Origin: an uncultured Paracoccaceae bacterium
GTDB taxonomy: Bacteria; Pseudomonadota; Alphaproteobacteria; Rhodobacterales; Rhodobacteraceae
Assembly (NCBI GenBank): GCA_938049225.1
Contig: CALICM010000007.1
Coordinates: 1 to 64,000, forward strand
Length of the DNA stretch: 64,000 nt
Reading direction: 5' to 3'
Shown: in pieces, positions 53,974-63,234 of the stretch
How the letters are laid out: every line of letters begins with the position of its first letter
How positions within the stretch are numbered: the stretch's first letter is position 1
Notes under the pieces: generated by a model
The model's input: only the letters and a program-made list of their open reading frames with translations
The model's database searches: none
What the model was told of the DNA's origin: nothing
Program-made: the position numbers and the translations under genes

Positions 53974-54930
53974 ATGTTCCCCCACCGCCATCTTCTTGGG
54001 ATCGAAGGCCTCAGCCCCGCTGATATCACCACGTTGTTGGATTTGGCCGAGCGCTATGCCCAGGCGAACCGATCTGGCGTCAAATCTGATCCGGTCCTCA
54101 AAGGCCTAACTCAGATCAATATGTTCTTCGAAAACTCGACCCGCACCCAATCCAGTTTCGAGATCGCGGGCAAGCGCCTGGGCGCGGATGTGATGAACAT
54201 GGCGATGCAGGCCAGCTCCATCGCCAAAGGCGAAACGCTGATCGACACCGCGCTGACCCTAAACGCCATGCACCCCGATCTGTTGGTCGTTCGCCACCCC
54301 CACTCAGGCGCCGTGAACTTGCTGGCATCCAAGGTGAATTGCGCCGTGCTCAACGCCGGTGACGGCCGCCATGAGCACCCCACCCAAGCGCTGCTCGACG
54401 CCCTGACCATTCGCCGCCGCAAGGGCCGCCTGCACCGTCTGACCATCGCCATTTGTGGTGACATCGCGCATTCGCGCGTCGCCCGATCCAACATGATCCT
54501 GCTGGGCCTGATGGAGAATCGCGTCCGCCTGGTCGGCCCGCGCACCCTGATGCCCGCAGGCGTCGACCATATGGTCGCCGAGATGACGGATGATATGGCC
54601 GAAGGCCTAAAGGATGCCGATGTGGTGATGATGCTGCGCCTGCAGCGCGAGCGCATGGATGGCGGCTTCATCCCCTCGGAACGCGAATATTATCATAGGT
54701 TTGGGCTGGACGCCGAGAAACTTAAACACGCCAAACTCGACGCCATCGTCATGCACCCCGGCCCGATGAACCGAGGCGTAGAGATCGACGGCTTGCTGGC
54801 CGATGACATCAACGTCAGCGTGATCCAGGAACAGGTTGAGATGGGGGTGGCAGTCAGAATGGCCGCGATGGAACTGTTGGCGAGAAATCTGAAGACTGGG
54901 CCGGCAGTTGCTGATGCAAATGCCCCTTGA
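53974..54930 (+). CDS. pyrB: Aspartate carbamoyltransferase catalytic subunit
   Basis: Forms carbamoyl-aspartate, the second step of pyrimidine synthesis. The 318-residue protein has the carbamoyl-phosphate motif [29 protein letters not shown], and the C-terminal [13 protein letters not shown] loop. No pyrI regulatory gene is nearby. Instead a non-catalytic PyrC' follows at 55554, the arrangement of Pseudomonas-type class A ATCases, where PyrC' stabilises the dodecamer. The next gene begins inside the last 17 bp. Confidence 0.96.
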   Translation: MFPHRHLLGIEGLSPADITTLLDLAERYAQANRSGVKSDPVLKGLTQINMFFENSTRTQSSFEIAGKRLGADVMNMAMQASSIAKGETLIDTALTLNAMHPDLLVVRHPHSGAVNLLASKVNCAVLNAGDGRHEHPTQALLDALTIRRRKGRLHRLTIAICGDIAHSRVARSNMILLGLMENRVRLVGPRTLMPAGVDHMVAEMTDDMAEGLKDADVVMMLRLQRERMDGGFIPSEREYYHRFGLDAEKLKHAKLDAIVMHPGPMNRGVEIDGLLADDINVSVIQEQVEMGVAVRMAAMELLARNLKTGPAVADANAP

Positions 54931-55447
54931 GAGCCTGCTGAGCCCCGGTGAAAAACTTTTGTGGTTTGGGCTGCCAGCACCCGAAAGCAGATTTGCCCGT
55001 TTCGAAAGGAACTTCTTTGTTGGCGGCTGGGCTATGCTGGCCGTAGGCGTTTTCTTGACGCTTCAGTTTTGGGTAGTGAGCAACCCCAGTTATTGGGGTG
55101 GTAATCGCGCAGGTCTGGCAGCAGTGACAGCCCCGATGATCGTTGTTGTAGTGGGCCTAACGTGCTTGTTCCCCAGGTCTTTTAGGTGGAAGCTCCTCAA
55201 AGACCGCGCCTATGCAATCACAGATCGACGGGCGGTTGTCGTTGATCTTAAAACCGGACAAATCTCGCAATTTTGGCGCCTGGCCGGTATCCCCAGCCCC
55301 AAGGTCGAGCCCTCGGCAATTCTGTTCGAACCCCGAACAGCCGGACGGCTTCACACCGCACCAGGGTTCGTCGGCCTCCTAGACAGCACCGAACCGGCCG
55401 AAATAATAGCCCAGGTACAAAATGACGCGGGAGAAACGAACACATGA
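54914..55447 (+). CDS. PH-domain-like membrane protein of unknown function
   Basis: A 177-residue protein with a short N-terminus ([16 protein letters not shown]), two hydrophobic helices (about 40-60 and 75-95) and a soluble C-terminus containing [12 protein letters not shown], a motif common in bacterial PH-like/YdbS-type domains. It has a lower GC content than pyrB. The frame starts inside pyrB and is separated from pyrC' by 106 bp. It has no evident link to pyrimidine metabolism. An alternative ATG is at 54920. Confidence 0.7.
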   Translation: MQMPLESLLSPGEKLLWFGLPAPESRFARFERNFFVGGWAMLAVGVFLTLQFWVVSNPSYWGGNRAGLAAVTAPMIVVVVGLTCLFPRSFRWKLLKDRAYAITDRRAVVVDLKTGQISQFWRLAGIPSPKVEPSAILFEPRTAGRLHTAPGFVGLLDSTEPAEIIAQVQNDAGETNT

Positions 55448-55553
55448 TTTTATCGGGAAAACTGGTATCGATGTCACAAAAATCAATCGGCATCCACTGT
55501 CGCGGTAACAAGGTTTGTCCCCGGGCCGGTAACCTGCCATTTGTAAGCTTGTT

Positions 55554-56822
55554 ATGACAACGACACTCATCAACGCAAAACTCGTCAACCCCGACAGTTG
55601 CACCGAAAACTTGGGCTGGGTCAGCTTCGATAACGGTACCATCACCGCCACCGGCACAGATACCCCCCCTGCTGGCCCCAGCATCGATGCGCAGGGCAAG
55701 TGCCTTGCCCCGGGCATTATCGACATTGGCGTCAAGATCGGTGAGCCGGGGGAGCGGCATAAGGAGAGCTATAAGACCGCGGCTGCGGCCGCAGCCGCCG
55801 GAGGTGTAACCACCATGGTCACGCGCCCGGACACCACGCCGGTCACCGACACGCCCGAGACGTTGACCTTTGCGATGCGCCGGGCGGCCGAGGCTTCGCC
55901 TGTGCATGTCCTGCCCATGGCGGCCCTGACCAAAGGCTTCGAAGGGCGCGAGATGACCGAGATCGGGTTTTTGCGGGACGCGGGCGCCGTCGCCTTTTCA
56001 GATGCTGACCGCCCGGTACAGAACCCCAAGGTACTGAGCCGCGCGATGCAATACGCCGCCGGGCTGGACGCGCTGATCGTCGCCCACCCACAGGAGCCGA
56101 CGCTGTCCAAGGGGGCAGCGATGACCTCCGGTCCTTTCGCGGCCAAACTGGGCCTGCCCACAGTAAGCCCGATGGCCGAGCGGATGCAGCTTGAGCGCGA
56201 CCTGGCCCTGGTCGAGATGACGGGTGTCCGCTACCACGCGGATCAGCTGACCTGCGGGGTCGCGCTGGAGGTGCTGAAGCTTGCCAAGGCACAGGGCTTG
56301 CCCGTGACCGCGGGCACTTCGGTCCATCACCTGACGCTGAACACCTTTGACACCGACGACTATCGTACCTTCTTCAAAGTAAAGCCGCCGCTGCGATCCG
56401 AGGAGGATCGGATGGCCACGGTCGAGGCACTGGCCGAAGGGCTGATCGATGTCGTCAGCTCCATGCACACGCCGCAAGACGAAGAAAGCAAACGCTTGCC
56501 GTTCGAGGAAGCCGCCTCGGGCGCTGTCGCCTTGGAAACCCTGCTACCGGCCTGCCTGCAATTGGTGCACGCGGGCCATCTGGATCTGCCCACGCTGTTC
56601 CGCGCCCTGTCACTGAACCCCGCACGCCTACTGGGTCTGCCTGCTGGGCGCCTGACCCCCGGCGCGCCAGCCGATCTGATCCTGTTCGACCCCGATGCGC
56701 CTTTTGTGCTGGACCGCAGCACCCTGCGCTCAAAATCCAAAAACACCCCCTATGACGGGCGCCGGATGCAGGGGCGCGTGCTGCGCACCTTTGTGTCGGG
56801 CGTGGAGGTATTTGCCCGATGA
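55554..56822 (+). CDS. Non-catalytic dihydroorotase-like protein (PyrC')
   Basis: An amidohydrolase-fold protein of 422 residues related to dihydroorotase. The metal-binding HxH motif, normally in PG.IDxHVHxREPG, reads PGIIDIGVKIGEPGE, so both histidines are gone. Other ligands are partly kept: a histidine in VAHPQEP, and SSMHTPQDEE late in the protein. It is thus very probably inactive as dihydroorotase. Next to pyrB, it is best seen as PyrC', a structural partner of ATCase. A real pyrC must exist elsewhere. plsY overlaps its stop (ATGA). Confidence 0.88.
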   Translation: MTTTLINAKLVNPDSCTENLGWVSFDNGTITATGTDTPPAGPSIDAQGKCLAPGIIDIGVKIGEPGERHKESYKTAAAAAAAGGVTTMVTRPDTTPVTDTPETLTFAMRRAAEASPVHVLPMAALTKGFEGREMTEIGFLRDAGAVAFSDADRPVQNPKVLSRAMQYAAGLDALIVAHPQEPTLSKGAAMTSGPFAAKLGLPTVSPMAERMQLERDLALVEMTGVRYHADQLTCGVALEVLKLAKAQGLPVTAGTSVHHLTLNTFDTDDYRTFFKVKPPLRSEEDRMATVEALAEGLIDVVSSMHTPQDEESKRLPFEEAASGAVALETLLPACLQLVHAGHLDLPTLFRALSLNPARLLGLPAGRLTPGAPADLILFDPDAPFVLDRSTLRSKSKNTPYDGRRMQGRVLRTFVSGVEVFAR

Positions 56823-57436
56823 CCCTGATCTTGGCCCTGCTGGGCGGTTATCTGCTGGGCTCGGTCCCCTTCGGCCTGGTGATCGCACGTACTTTGGGGC
56901 TGGGGGATCTGCGCCAAATCGGCTCAGGCAATATCGGCGCCACGAATGTTCTGCGCACAGGACACAAAGGGGCAGCGCTGGCTACCCTGTTGCTGGACAG
57001 TGGCAAGGGCGCCATCGCCGTGCTGCTGGCCCTTTGGGTGCTGGGGCCGGGAACCGCCTCTGCGCTGGCCGGGCTGGGCGCTTTCCTGGGGCATCTCTAT
57101 CCGGTTTGGCTGCGATTTCAAGGTGGTAAGGGGGTGGCAACCTATCTGGGTATTCTGCTGGCCATCGCCCCGGTGGCGGGCGTGCTGACCTGCGGCACAT
57201 GGCTGGTCGCGGCGGTTATCGGGCGCATGTCTTCGCTGGCGGCTTTGGTGGCGGCCCTCGCTGCTCCGGTCTGGCTGCTGATCACAGATGCGGGTCAAGC
57301 GGTCCTGCCGACATTTGTCATGACCCTGCTGATCTTCTGGAAACATCGCGAAAATATCGTCCGTATCCGCACGGGAACCGAATCACGGATTAATCTTACT
57401 GGGCGGAAAGACCCCGATGACATAACAAAGCCTTAA
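56819..57436 (+). CDS. plsY: Glycerol-3-phosphate acyltransferase PlsY
   Basis: Inner-membrane enzyme that moves an acyl group from acyl-phosphate to glycerol-3-phosphate, the first step in phospholipid synthesis. The 205-residue protein has five to six hydrophobic segments and all three motifs: GSGNIGATNVLRT (motif 1), FQGGKGVATYLG (motif 2) and FWKHRENI (motif 3). The start overlaps the PyrC' gene stop by four bases. Confidence 0.95.
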   Translation: MTLILALLGGYLLGSVPFGLVIARTLGLGDLRQIGSGNIGATNVLRTGHKGAALATLLLDSGKGAIAVLLALWVLGPGTASALAGLGAFLGHLYPVWLRFQGGKGVATYLGILLAIAPVAGVLTCGTWLVAAVIGRMSSLAALVAALAAPVWLLITDAGQAVLPTFVMTLLIFWKHRENIVRIRTGTESRINLTGRKDPDDITKP

Positions 57437-57483
57437 TCTTTTGGCCTGTGTAATGCGTTGCAGCATAAGGAACAGATTGCGTC

Positions 57484-57903
57484 ATGGGATTCGGCACTGC
57501 AGTCATGACCTGCATCGAAAAATTCATGATCTTCCAAGGCCGCGCGGGCCGGGGGGAGTTCTGGTGGTTTTTCCTGTTTACCCTCATTGCAGGGATCGCC
57601 ACCGTACCGCTGGAAATCCTGCTCAAGACCACAATGATATCGACCGGTGTCAACGTCGCCTTCCTATTGCCCACCTTGGCCGCGGGCACCCGGCGTCTGC
57701 ACGATACAGGGCGCGGCGCGTTTTATTTGCTGACGCCACTGCTGTCGCTGCCCCTCTATTTCTTCGGGCCGCAGATTGGCGGGATCGCAACGCTTCTGAC
57801 GATCACTTTGTTGCTGCTGCTGCTCTGCCTGCCCGGCAACCGCGGGCCCAACCGCTTTGGCGCCGACCCGCGGGTCACGGCCGATGCGGGCGTGTTCGAG
57901 TGA
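57484..57903 (+). CDS. DUF805 membrane protein
   Basis: A 139-residue protein with three to four hydrophobic segments. FQGRAGRGEFWWFFLF (usual F.GRA.R.EFW.F) and LAAGTRRLHDTGRGAF are the defining DUF805 signatures, and the C-terminus GNRGPNRFGADP is also typical. Family function is unknown; it is probably an inner-membrane protein. It lies 47 bp after plsY and could be in the same transcript. Confidence 0.88.
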   Translation: MGFGTAVMTCIEKFMIFQGRAGRGEFWWFFLFTLIAGIATVPLEILLKTTMISTGVNVAFLLPTLAAGTRRLHDTGRGAFYLLTPLLSLPLYFFGPQIGGIATLLTITLLLLLLCLPGNRGPNRFGADPRVTADAGVFE

Positions 57904-57981
57904 CGGTTTCTCGGGCTTAACCACTCCCAAAGGGTTTTGCGGGCACACTGTTGCGTTCACGATGAGCGGAGCATTGAGGCT

Positions 57982-58476
57982 ATGATCGGCCTGCAGATCC
58001 TGACCCTTGTGCTGATCGCACTGTCCGCAAGCCTTGCGGCCATTGTGACCTGGCTGCTGGTCCCAAAGCCCCCGCGTAGCGGCATATCGGGTGCCGCCGA
58101 AGCGCCGCGGCCCGTTCAGCCGCAGCTCTCGTCGGCGGCCGAAATCGCCACCTTGAAGCACGACATCGCTGCCCTGATCGACGGACAGGCCGAACGTGAC
58201 AGTCGCCTGTTGATGGAGATCCGCGCCACCGCCCTAACCAAAGACCCCGCCGTGATCGACACGCTGCAGCGGATCGAAACAGCCTTGGGTATCGCCACCC
58301 AAGACAGGCCGCAGGACAAAGCTGGGGAGGAAGGTAGCAAAACCGACCCGACCGAGGATCCACCACCAGATCTTGTCACCAACCTGGACCCACCCGCCGA
58401 CCCAGACGCCGCTCCGGCCAAGGTAGCCGAGGACGCTGAACCCGCAGCCCCCGTGCGCAATATTCGAATGGGCTAG
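57982..58476 (+). CDS. Anchored protein with proline/acid-rich tail, unknown
   Basis: A 164-residue protein with one N-terminal hydrophobic anchor (LQILTLVLIALSASLAAIVTWLLV), a short helical part (ATLKHDIAALIDGQAERDSRLL), and a low-complexity tail rich in D, P, A and E, ending VRNIRMG. I recognise no family. The start is uncertain: ATG 57982 is preceded only by TTGAGGC. It lies between DUF805 and the IS5 element, and the tail composition differs from its neighbours. Confidence 0.55.
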   Translation: MIGLQILTLVLIALSASLAAIVTWLLVPKPPRSGISGAAEAPRPVQPQLSSAAEIATLKHDIAALIDGQAERDSRLLMEIRATALTKDPAVIDTLQRIETALGIATQDRPQDKAGEEGSKTDPTEDPPPDLVTNLDPPADPDAAPAKVAEDAEPAAPVRNIRMG

Positions 58477-58579
58477 CTTGGGGTCATCTGCGGATAGTGG
58501 CGAAATCCTTTGCTGAGAAAAACGGAGGCACCTGTGCCAGTCGACCTTACTCAGAAAATCATCATGCAAGTTCTTGATA

Positions 58580-59622
58580 AGACCTCTGCATAACGGCGGG
58601 ATTTCGTGATTTGGTTGGATTTGGTATGGTTTTATCAGGTTTTCGCAGGCGGTTTGATGGGCCTGTTTTTGCGCGAAGCGGTGGATCGGATTGGCGATGA
58701 CGATGTGCTGGCAAAGATCGATGCCTTGATGGATTGGCGTGCCTTTTCGCCGATCCTGACGCGCGGTTTGGGTCGGTCCGGGAATGGGCCTCCGGGTTAT
58801 GAGCCGCTGGTTCTTTTCAAGTGCCTGTTGATCGGCCAGTGGCACGGGCTGAGCGCCCCGAAGTTGGAGCGCGCCTTGAAAGTGCGGCTGGATTTTATGA
58901 TCTTTTGCGGGCTCGACCTACACGCGCCCGTGCCGGATGAAACCAGCCATTGCCGGTTCCGCACTGCGCTGGTTCGGGGCGGGGTTTACGATGACCTGCT
59001 GGGTGAGGTCTGTCGCCAGATCGAAGCCCACGGGCTGAAGCTGCAAGAGGCCGCCATTATCGACGCCACTTTGGTGGACAGCGCGGCCCGGCCCGGCCCC
59101 CATATCGAGGCGCCGCAGGACCGGGCCGCGGGCGCAGCCCCCGACGATCTGGAGTTACATTTCAGCGCCGATCCAGACGCTCGCTGGGTCAAAAAAGGGT
59201 CCAAATCGACACTCGGTTACAAGGCGTTTGCCCGCGCTGACGAGGAAGGGTTTGTTGATAAGGTTCACACCACGCCCGCCAACCGCGCCGAAAGCCCGGA
59301 GTTCGGGCATATGATCGAAGGCTCCAGCGCACAGCGCGTTCTGGCCGACAAGGCCTATGCGGCCCGTGCCAACCGGGAGATGCTGCGCGGCAAGCATCAG
59401 GACGGGATCATGCGCAAGGCCGCGCGGGGCCGCCCCCTGCGCGCCTCCGAGAAACGCTTCAACCGCCTGATCTCGAAACGCCGGTTCCGCGTCGAACAAT
59501 GCTTCGGCACGATGAAACGGCTCTTCGGTCTGCACCGCGCCCGTTATTTCGGGCTGGCCAAAACCCACGCCCAACTGGCGCTTGCGGCCATCGGGCAGAA
59601 CCTCCTGAAAGCCGCCAACTAA
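58580..59622 (+). mobile_element. IS5-family insertion sequence, right end missing
   Basis: The left end starts near AAGACCTCTGCATAACGG (58579-58596), which resembles terminal repeats of IS5-family elements. No matching inverted copy is present after the transposase; instead, a 100-bp palindromic element begins at the transposase stop codon. The IS therefore seems truncated or displaced at its right end. It lies between the pyrB-plsY region and the photosynthesis cluster flank. Confidence 0.7.
58657..59622 (+). CDS. IS5-family transposase
   Basis: A DDE transposase of 321 residues. The first aspartate is in AAIIDATLVDSAARP, the second in RVLADKAYAARANRE, and the glutamate in RRFRVEQCFGTMKRLFG, the IS4/IS5-type DDE arrangement. 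ATG 58657 has an AGG seven bases upstream; GTG 58606 is an alternative. The frame is full up to IGQNLLKAAN, after which the stop TAA is made by the first bases of the adjoining palindrome, so a few C-terminal residues may be missing. It may still be active but could not move without its right terminal repeat. Confidence 0.88.
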   Translation: MGLFLREAVDRIGDDDVLAKIDALMDWRAFSPILTRGLGRSGNGPPGYEPLVLFKCLLIGQWHGLSAPKLERALKVRLDFMIFCGLDLHAPVPDETSHCRFRTALVRGGVYDDLLGEVCRQIEAHGLKLQEAAIIDATLVDSAARPGPHIEAPQDRAAGAAPDDLELHFSADPDARWVKKGSKSTLGYKAFARADEEGFVDKVHTTPANRAESPEFGHMIEGSSAQRVLADKAYAARANREMLRGKHQDGIMRKAARGRPLRASEKRFNRLISKRRFRVEQCFGTMKRLFGLHRARYFGLAKTHAQLALAAIGQNLLKAAN

Positions 59623-59720
59623 AACGTTTCGACTTTACTTTGAGACATGTCTCATCACCTAAAGCGTTGAAATCTATGATTTCAGGCAGCGTTAGGTGAT
59701 TCAAGTTAAAGGCGAAGCGC
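59621..59720. repeat. 100-bp palindromic, MITE-like element, copy B
   Basis: Starts AAAACGTTTCGACTTTAC and ends GGCGAAGCGC, with the same nested inverted repeats as copy A at 14119-14219 and about seven mismatches in 100. Its first bases form the stop codon of the IS5 transposase. Confidence 0.8.
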
Positions 59721-60016
59721 TGTAGATCACCCTAAAAACGCAAACACCGGCAATCGCATAAACCAAACCGACAAGACCGATCTGCCCGCTGAAATGCCAG
59801 CGGGCAAAGCAGAACCGCCAAATCAAATCTGCAACTGAAAATCACGCCGCCGCGCAGTGGTCTTAGTTAATCTGAGACTGAAGACACTCGTGGTCTCGAA
59901 TTAAGCGCCCTACCGTTCAAGAACCACCGCTGTCTTACAATTAAGTGCCAAGTGACAGCGGGGCCAAAGATTGACGTGGTTCAAGGCCAACGCACAGGCC
60001 AAAGAAAGCGCCACAG
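59721..60016. other. Intergenic, no gene seen; one hairpin
   Basis: Between the palindromic element and the tspO 3' end I see no coding frame worth reporting. A perfect hairpin, GCCCGCTG (59784-59791) with CAGCGGGC (59798-59805) and loop AAATGC, is present without a T-run. Base composition is lower in GC than the genes around it. Confidence 0.5.
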
Positions 60017-60074
60017 CTCCGCTTCCGCCCCGCGGAAGCGGAGAGAGTAAACTTGGCGCGGCACGCGCCTCATT
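60017..60074 (-). terminator. Double-hairpin 3'-end element, copy 3
   Basis: Directly after the tspO stop on the minus strand: CAAAATGAGGC, hairpin 1 (GGCGCG/CGCGCC, 60055-60069), AAGTTTACTCT, then hairpin 2 with a perfect 12-bp stem (CTCCGCTTCCGC 60017-60028 / GCGGAAGCGGAG 60032-60043). Same order and spacing as the elements at 6325 and 35319. Confidence 0.65.
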
Positions 60075-60077
60075 TTG

Positions 60078-60548
60078 CTAAGCGGCCAAGGCCTTAGAAT
60101 TGCTGCGCCAAATCGCGGCATTCAAAGCACCCGCAAAGCTGACCCAGACCACATAGGGCGCGAACAGCAGCCCCGCGATCAGATCCGCCCGCCAAAACAA
60201 GACGGTGGTCATGACCACGCAGACCCACAGGCCAATCAACACCACCAGGGCCACACCCAGTTTGCGCAGCCCGAAAAACACCGGCGACCATAGCGCGTTG
60301 AACACAATCTGCGCGGCCCAGAACGCAAGCCCGGGCGCAGCCACGTCAAGGGGCGTTTGTGCGACGCGATAGGCGGCCCAGACCATCGCGGCGTAAAGCG
60401 CCGTCCAAGCCAAGGGAAACAGCCAATTGGGGGGGGTCCAAGCAGGCTTGCGCAGCGCTTCATACCACGGCCCGGGCGAGAACATCGCACCGGTCGAGGC
60501 CGCACCAACCGCCGCCGCGCTCAAACCCACCAAAGTCAGCCAATCCAT
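60078..60548 (-). CDS. tspO: Tryptophan-rich sensory protein TspO
   Basis: Outer-membrane TspO/MBR protein, 156 residues with five hydrophobic helices and many tryptophans (KPAWTPPNWLFPLAWTALY is the conserved W.PP...F...W region; FNALWSPVFFG is also typical). In Rhodobacter it binds porphyrins and dampens expression of photosynthesis genes under oxygen. Located right after crtB, the same order as in Rhodobacter photosynthesis clusters. ATG 60548 has GAGG five bases upstream; it starts 79 bp after the crtB stop. Confidence 0.94.
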   Translation of the reverse strand: MDWLTLVGLSAAAVGAASTGAMFSPGPWYEALRKPAWTPPNWLFPLAWTALYAAMVWAAYRVAQTPLDVAAPGLAFWAAQIVFNALWSPVFFGLRKLGVALVVLIGLWVCVVMTTVLFWRADLIAGLLFAPYVVWVSFAGALNAAIWRSNSKALAA

Positions 60549-60627
60549 CGCCGCCTCATTCTTCACCCATCACTCTCATATGAACCGCCTTCAGGCCCCC
60601 GCTCAAGTAAAACAGCGGTCAGCCCCG

Positions 60628-61647
60628 TTACGCGCGGTCGCGGGCTTCAAGCTCCAAAAGCAGATCGGCGAGGTTGGTCAGCTTGTCGTCCAAGCGGAAC
60701 CGCACGCTCTGGCGTTGCGGCGCACGCTGCGCCGCTTCGACCAGAAAGGCGGTCTCGGGCAGCGCCGCACCATAGAGCACGGCCGAACGGGGCATCACAG
60801 CCGTCGCCCCAGCGGCCAGCATCGACACCCCCACCAGCCGCAGCTTTTCCGCCGTGCCGGTATGGGCGCGATAGGTGACGCTGTCATAGTCGCGCGCGCG
60901 CACCTTATGCCCAATCGCACCATAGATATGCCGCGCCGCGAAAATCGCCGGACGACATCCCAGGGGCAGCGCACCGATACCCGCCTCGGACCGCCAATAC
61001 AGCCGTTGCGCCTCGCCCAACAGGCGGTGCAGCACCTGCGCCAGGGGACGGCTAGGTTGGGGGTTGGCCAGAAAGGCCTCGGGATCCATACCCGCTTCGC
61101 GCATCCAATCCTGAGGCAAGTACAGCCGCCCCTCGCGCGCATCCTCGCCCACATCGCGGGCGATATTGGTCAGTTGCATTGCCACGCCCAGGTCGCAGGC
61201 GCGCGCCAGTGCATCGCCATCGCGCACACCCATCAGCACGGTCATCATCGCGCCCACGGCTGCAGCGACGCGGGCGGAATAGGCGCGCACCTCGCCGACG
61301 CTGTCATAGCGCCGCTCCATCGCATCCCAAGCAAAGCCCTCAAGCAGCGCTTCGGGCAACGCGCGGGGCATATCGTAGTCGCGTATCATTTGCGCAAAGG
61401 CTCGATCTGCCGGATTATCATGCGGAGCACCGGCGTAAGCGGCCTCCAACCGATCCCTTAGCCGCAGCACGGCAGCGGATTTCTGGTCCACCAGATCCAC
61501 AGCGTCATCGGCCAGACGGCAGAACGCATACAGGGCCAATGCCGGTTCCCGCACCCGGCTCGGCAGTAATTTCGAAGCTGCGTGAAAGCTTTTCGAGCCA
61601 TGACGGATCGCGACCCGACAGGCCTCCATATCGCCAGGATGCATCAT
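60628..61647 (-). CDS. crtB: Phytoene synthase
   Basis: Joins two geranylgeranyl diphosphates head to head to form phytoene, the first step of carotenoid synthesis. The 339-residue protein has the two aspartate-rich substrate motifs: FCRLADDAVDLVD (about residues 42-54) and QLTNIARDVGEDAREGRLYLP (about 157-177). SKSFHAASKLLP is the usual N-terminal region. Its ATG overlaps the crtI stop, so crtIB is one operon. Confidence 0.96.
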   Translation of the reverse strand: MMHPGDMEACRVAIRHGSKSFHAASKLLPSRVREPALALYAFCRLADDAVDLVDQKSAAVLRLRDRLEAAYAGAPHDNPADRAFAQMIRDYDMPRALPEALLEGFAWDAMERRYDSVGEVRAYSARVAAAVGAMMTVLMGVRDGDALARACDLGVAMQLTNIARDVGEDAREGRLYLPQDWMREAGMDPEAFLANPQPSRPLAQVLHRLLGEAQRLYWRSEAGIGALPLGCRPAIFAARHIYGAIGHKVRARDYDSVTYRAHTGTAEKLRLVGVSMLAAGATAVMPRSAVLYGAALPETAFLVEAAQRAPQRQSVRFRLDDKLTNLADLLLELEARDRA

Positions 61648-63218
61648 TCGGCGGCCCTCAAAACGGTGTTTCGCGCGGGCATCGCCGGGGCGTCAGGGAC
61701 CAATTTCGCCAGCACCTCGGCGCTCGACAAAACCCCTGGCACGCCGGCGCCGGGGTGGGTGCCAGCGCCCACCAGAAACAGGCCTTTCGCCTCCTCGCTT
61801 ATGTTGTGCGGCCGGAACCACGCGCTTTGCAGGATACGCGGTTCGATCGAGAAACCGGCGCCATAGGGGCTGAGATACCGGTCGCGGAACGTCTCGGGGG
61901 TGAAAACCTCCTCGGTGACGATATGCTGCTCGAAGCCTGGAATGGTGCCTTGCAGAACTTTTGTCATCTTGGCTTTGTAGCGGTCGCGCTCGGCGGTCCA
62001 ATCGACCGGGTTAGCATGGCCCAAGTGCGGCACGACCGAGAGCACATAAAAGGCATCGTCGCCTTCGGGCGCCGCGGTCGGGTCGTTGACTGTGGGGCGA
62101 TGGATATAGAGGCTCATGTCCTCGGCCAGCCGCCCGTTGATGAAAATATCCTGCAGCAACCCCTCATAGCGCGGCCCCGAGAGGATCGTATGTTGACCCA
62201 CATCCCCCCATTTGTCGCGCGTAGCTTTGGTGCCAAAATACCAAACGAACAGCCCTGAGGACCAGCTGCGGCTGCGCAGCTTCTTCGACGTCCAGCGGCG
62301 CTTGCGATGGTTGCGCAGCAGACGCTCGTAGGTATGGCCAGCATCGGCGTTGCTGATCACCAGATCAGCGGCAAGCGTGGTGGTATCGGCCAGACGCACG
62401 CCCTGGGCGCGGCCATTTTCGATAAGGATCTCGTCGACCTCGACGCCCAGCTGAGCCTTGCCACCCTGATCCTCGACTATGTCACGCATGGCATTCGCAA
62501 TTGCCTGCACACCGCCCACGGCGCAATGCACGCCATAGGTTTTCTCAAGATGGGCAACCAGACCGTACATCGAGGTCACCTTCATCGGATCGCCGCCTAT
62601 GAACAGCGGGTGGAACGATAGGGCCATGCGCAGGCGCTCGTCTTTCACGCGGCGTCGGGCCAAACCTAGGATCGATTTGTCAGCGCGCAACAAGGCGAAT
62701 AGCGGCAGCACTTTGATCGTGTCCCACAACCGGTGCATCGGAATATTGACCATGCCCTCGAAACCAACGACGAAACGTTTGCGACTGTCCTCAAGGAAGC
62801 GTTTATAGCCAGGGACGTCCGCAGGGCTGATCTTGGCGACCTCGGCGATCATGCGGTCGGTGTCGCCAGTGGCCGAGAAGATAGTGCCGTCCGTCCATCG
62901 AATTTCGTAGAACGGGTCCAGTGGTCGCAAGTCTATGTCCGCGCGAAAATCGCGGCCGCAATCGGCCCAAAGGGCCTCGAACACCTGCGGGACTGTGATG
63001 ATCGTCGGCCCCAGATCGAAGCGATAGCCGTCCCTTTCGATCGAGGAGCCGCGCCCGCCGACCCGGTCCAGCTTGTCGAGCACGGTCACCGCATAGCCCT
63101 TGGCGCCCAGGCGCATGGCCGCTGCCAACCCCCCCAGACCCGCACCGATCACCAGCGCCTTGGGCCGCGGGTCAGCGGAATCGGCAATCGCGGCCTGGGG
63201 CTTTGCTTGTGTTAACAT
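61644..63218 (-). CDS. crtI: Phytoene desaturase (neurosporene-forming, CrtI type)
   Basis: FAD-dependent, membrane-associated desaturase that turns phytoene into neurosporene or lycopene; in Rhodobacter-type pathways three steps are usual. The 524-residue protein has the dinucleotide fold VIGAGLGGLAAAMRLGAKGY at about residue 23, RVGGRGSSIERDGYRFDLGPTI, and the C-terminal bacterial CrtI signature FLVGAGTHPGAGVPGVLSSA. It heads a leftward crtI-crtB-tspO operon from the promoter region shared with crtA. Confidence 0.96.
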   Translation of the reverse strand: MLTQAKPQAAIADSADPRPKALVIGAGLGGLAAAMRLGAKGYAVTVLDKLDRVGGRGSSIERDGYRFDLGPTIITVPQVFEALWADCGRDFRADIDLRPLDPFYEIRWTDGTIFSATGDTDRMIAEVAKISPADVPGYKRFLEDSRKRFVVGFEGMVNIPMHRLWDTIKVLPLFALLRADKSILGLARRRVKDERLRMALSFHPLFIGGDPMKVTSMYGLVAHLEKTYGVHCAVGGVQAIANAMRDIVEDQGGKAQLGVEVDEILIENGRAQGVRLADTTTLAADLVISNADAGHTYERLLRNHRKRRWTSKKLRSRSWSSGLFVWYFGTKATRDKWGDVGQHTILSGPRYEGLLQDIFINGRLAEDMSLYIHRPTVNDPTAAPEGDDAFYVLSVVPHLGHANPVDWTAERDRYKAKMTKVLQGTIPGFEQHIVTEEVFTPETFRDRYLSPYGAGFSIEPRILQSAWFRPHNISEEAKGLFLVGAGTHPGAGVPGVLSSAEVLAKLVPDAPAMPARNTVLRAAE

Positions 63219-63234
63219 AGAGCGACGCTAGCAG

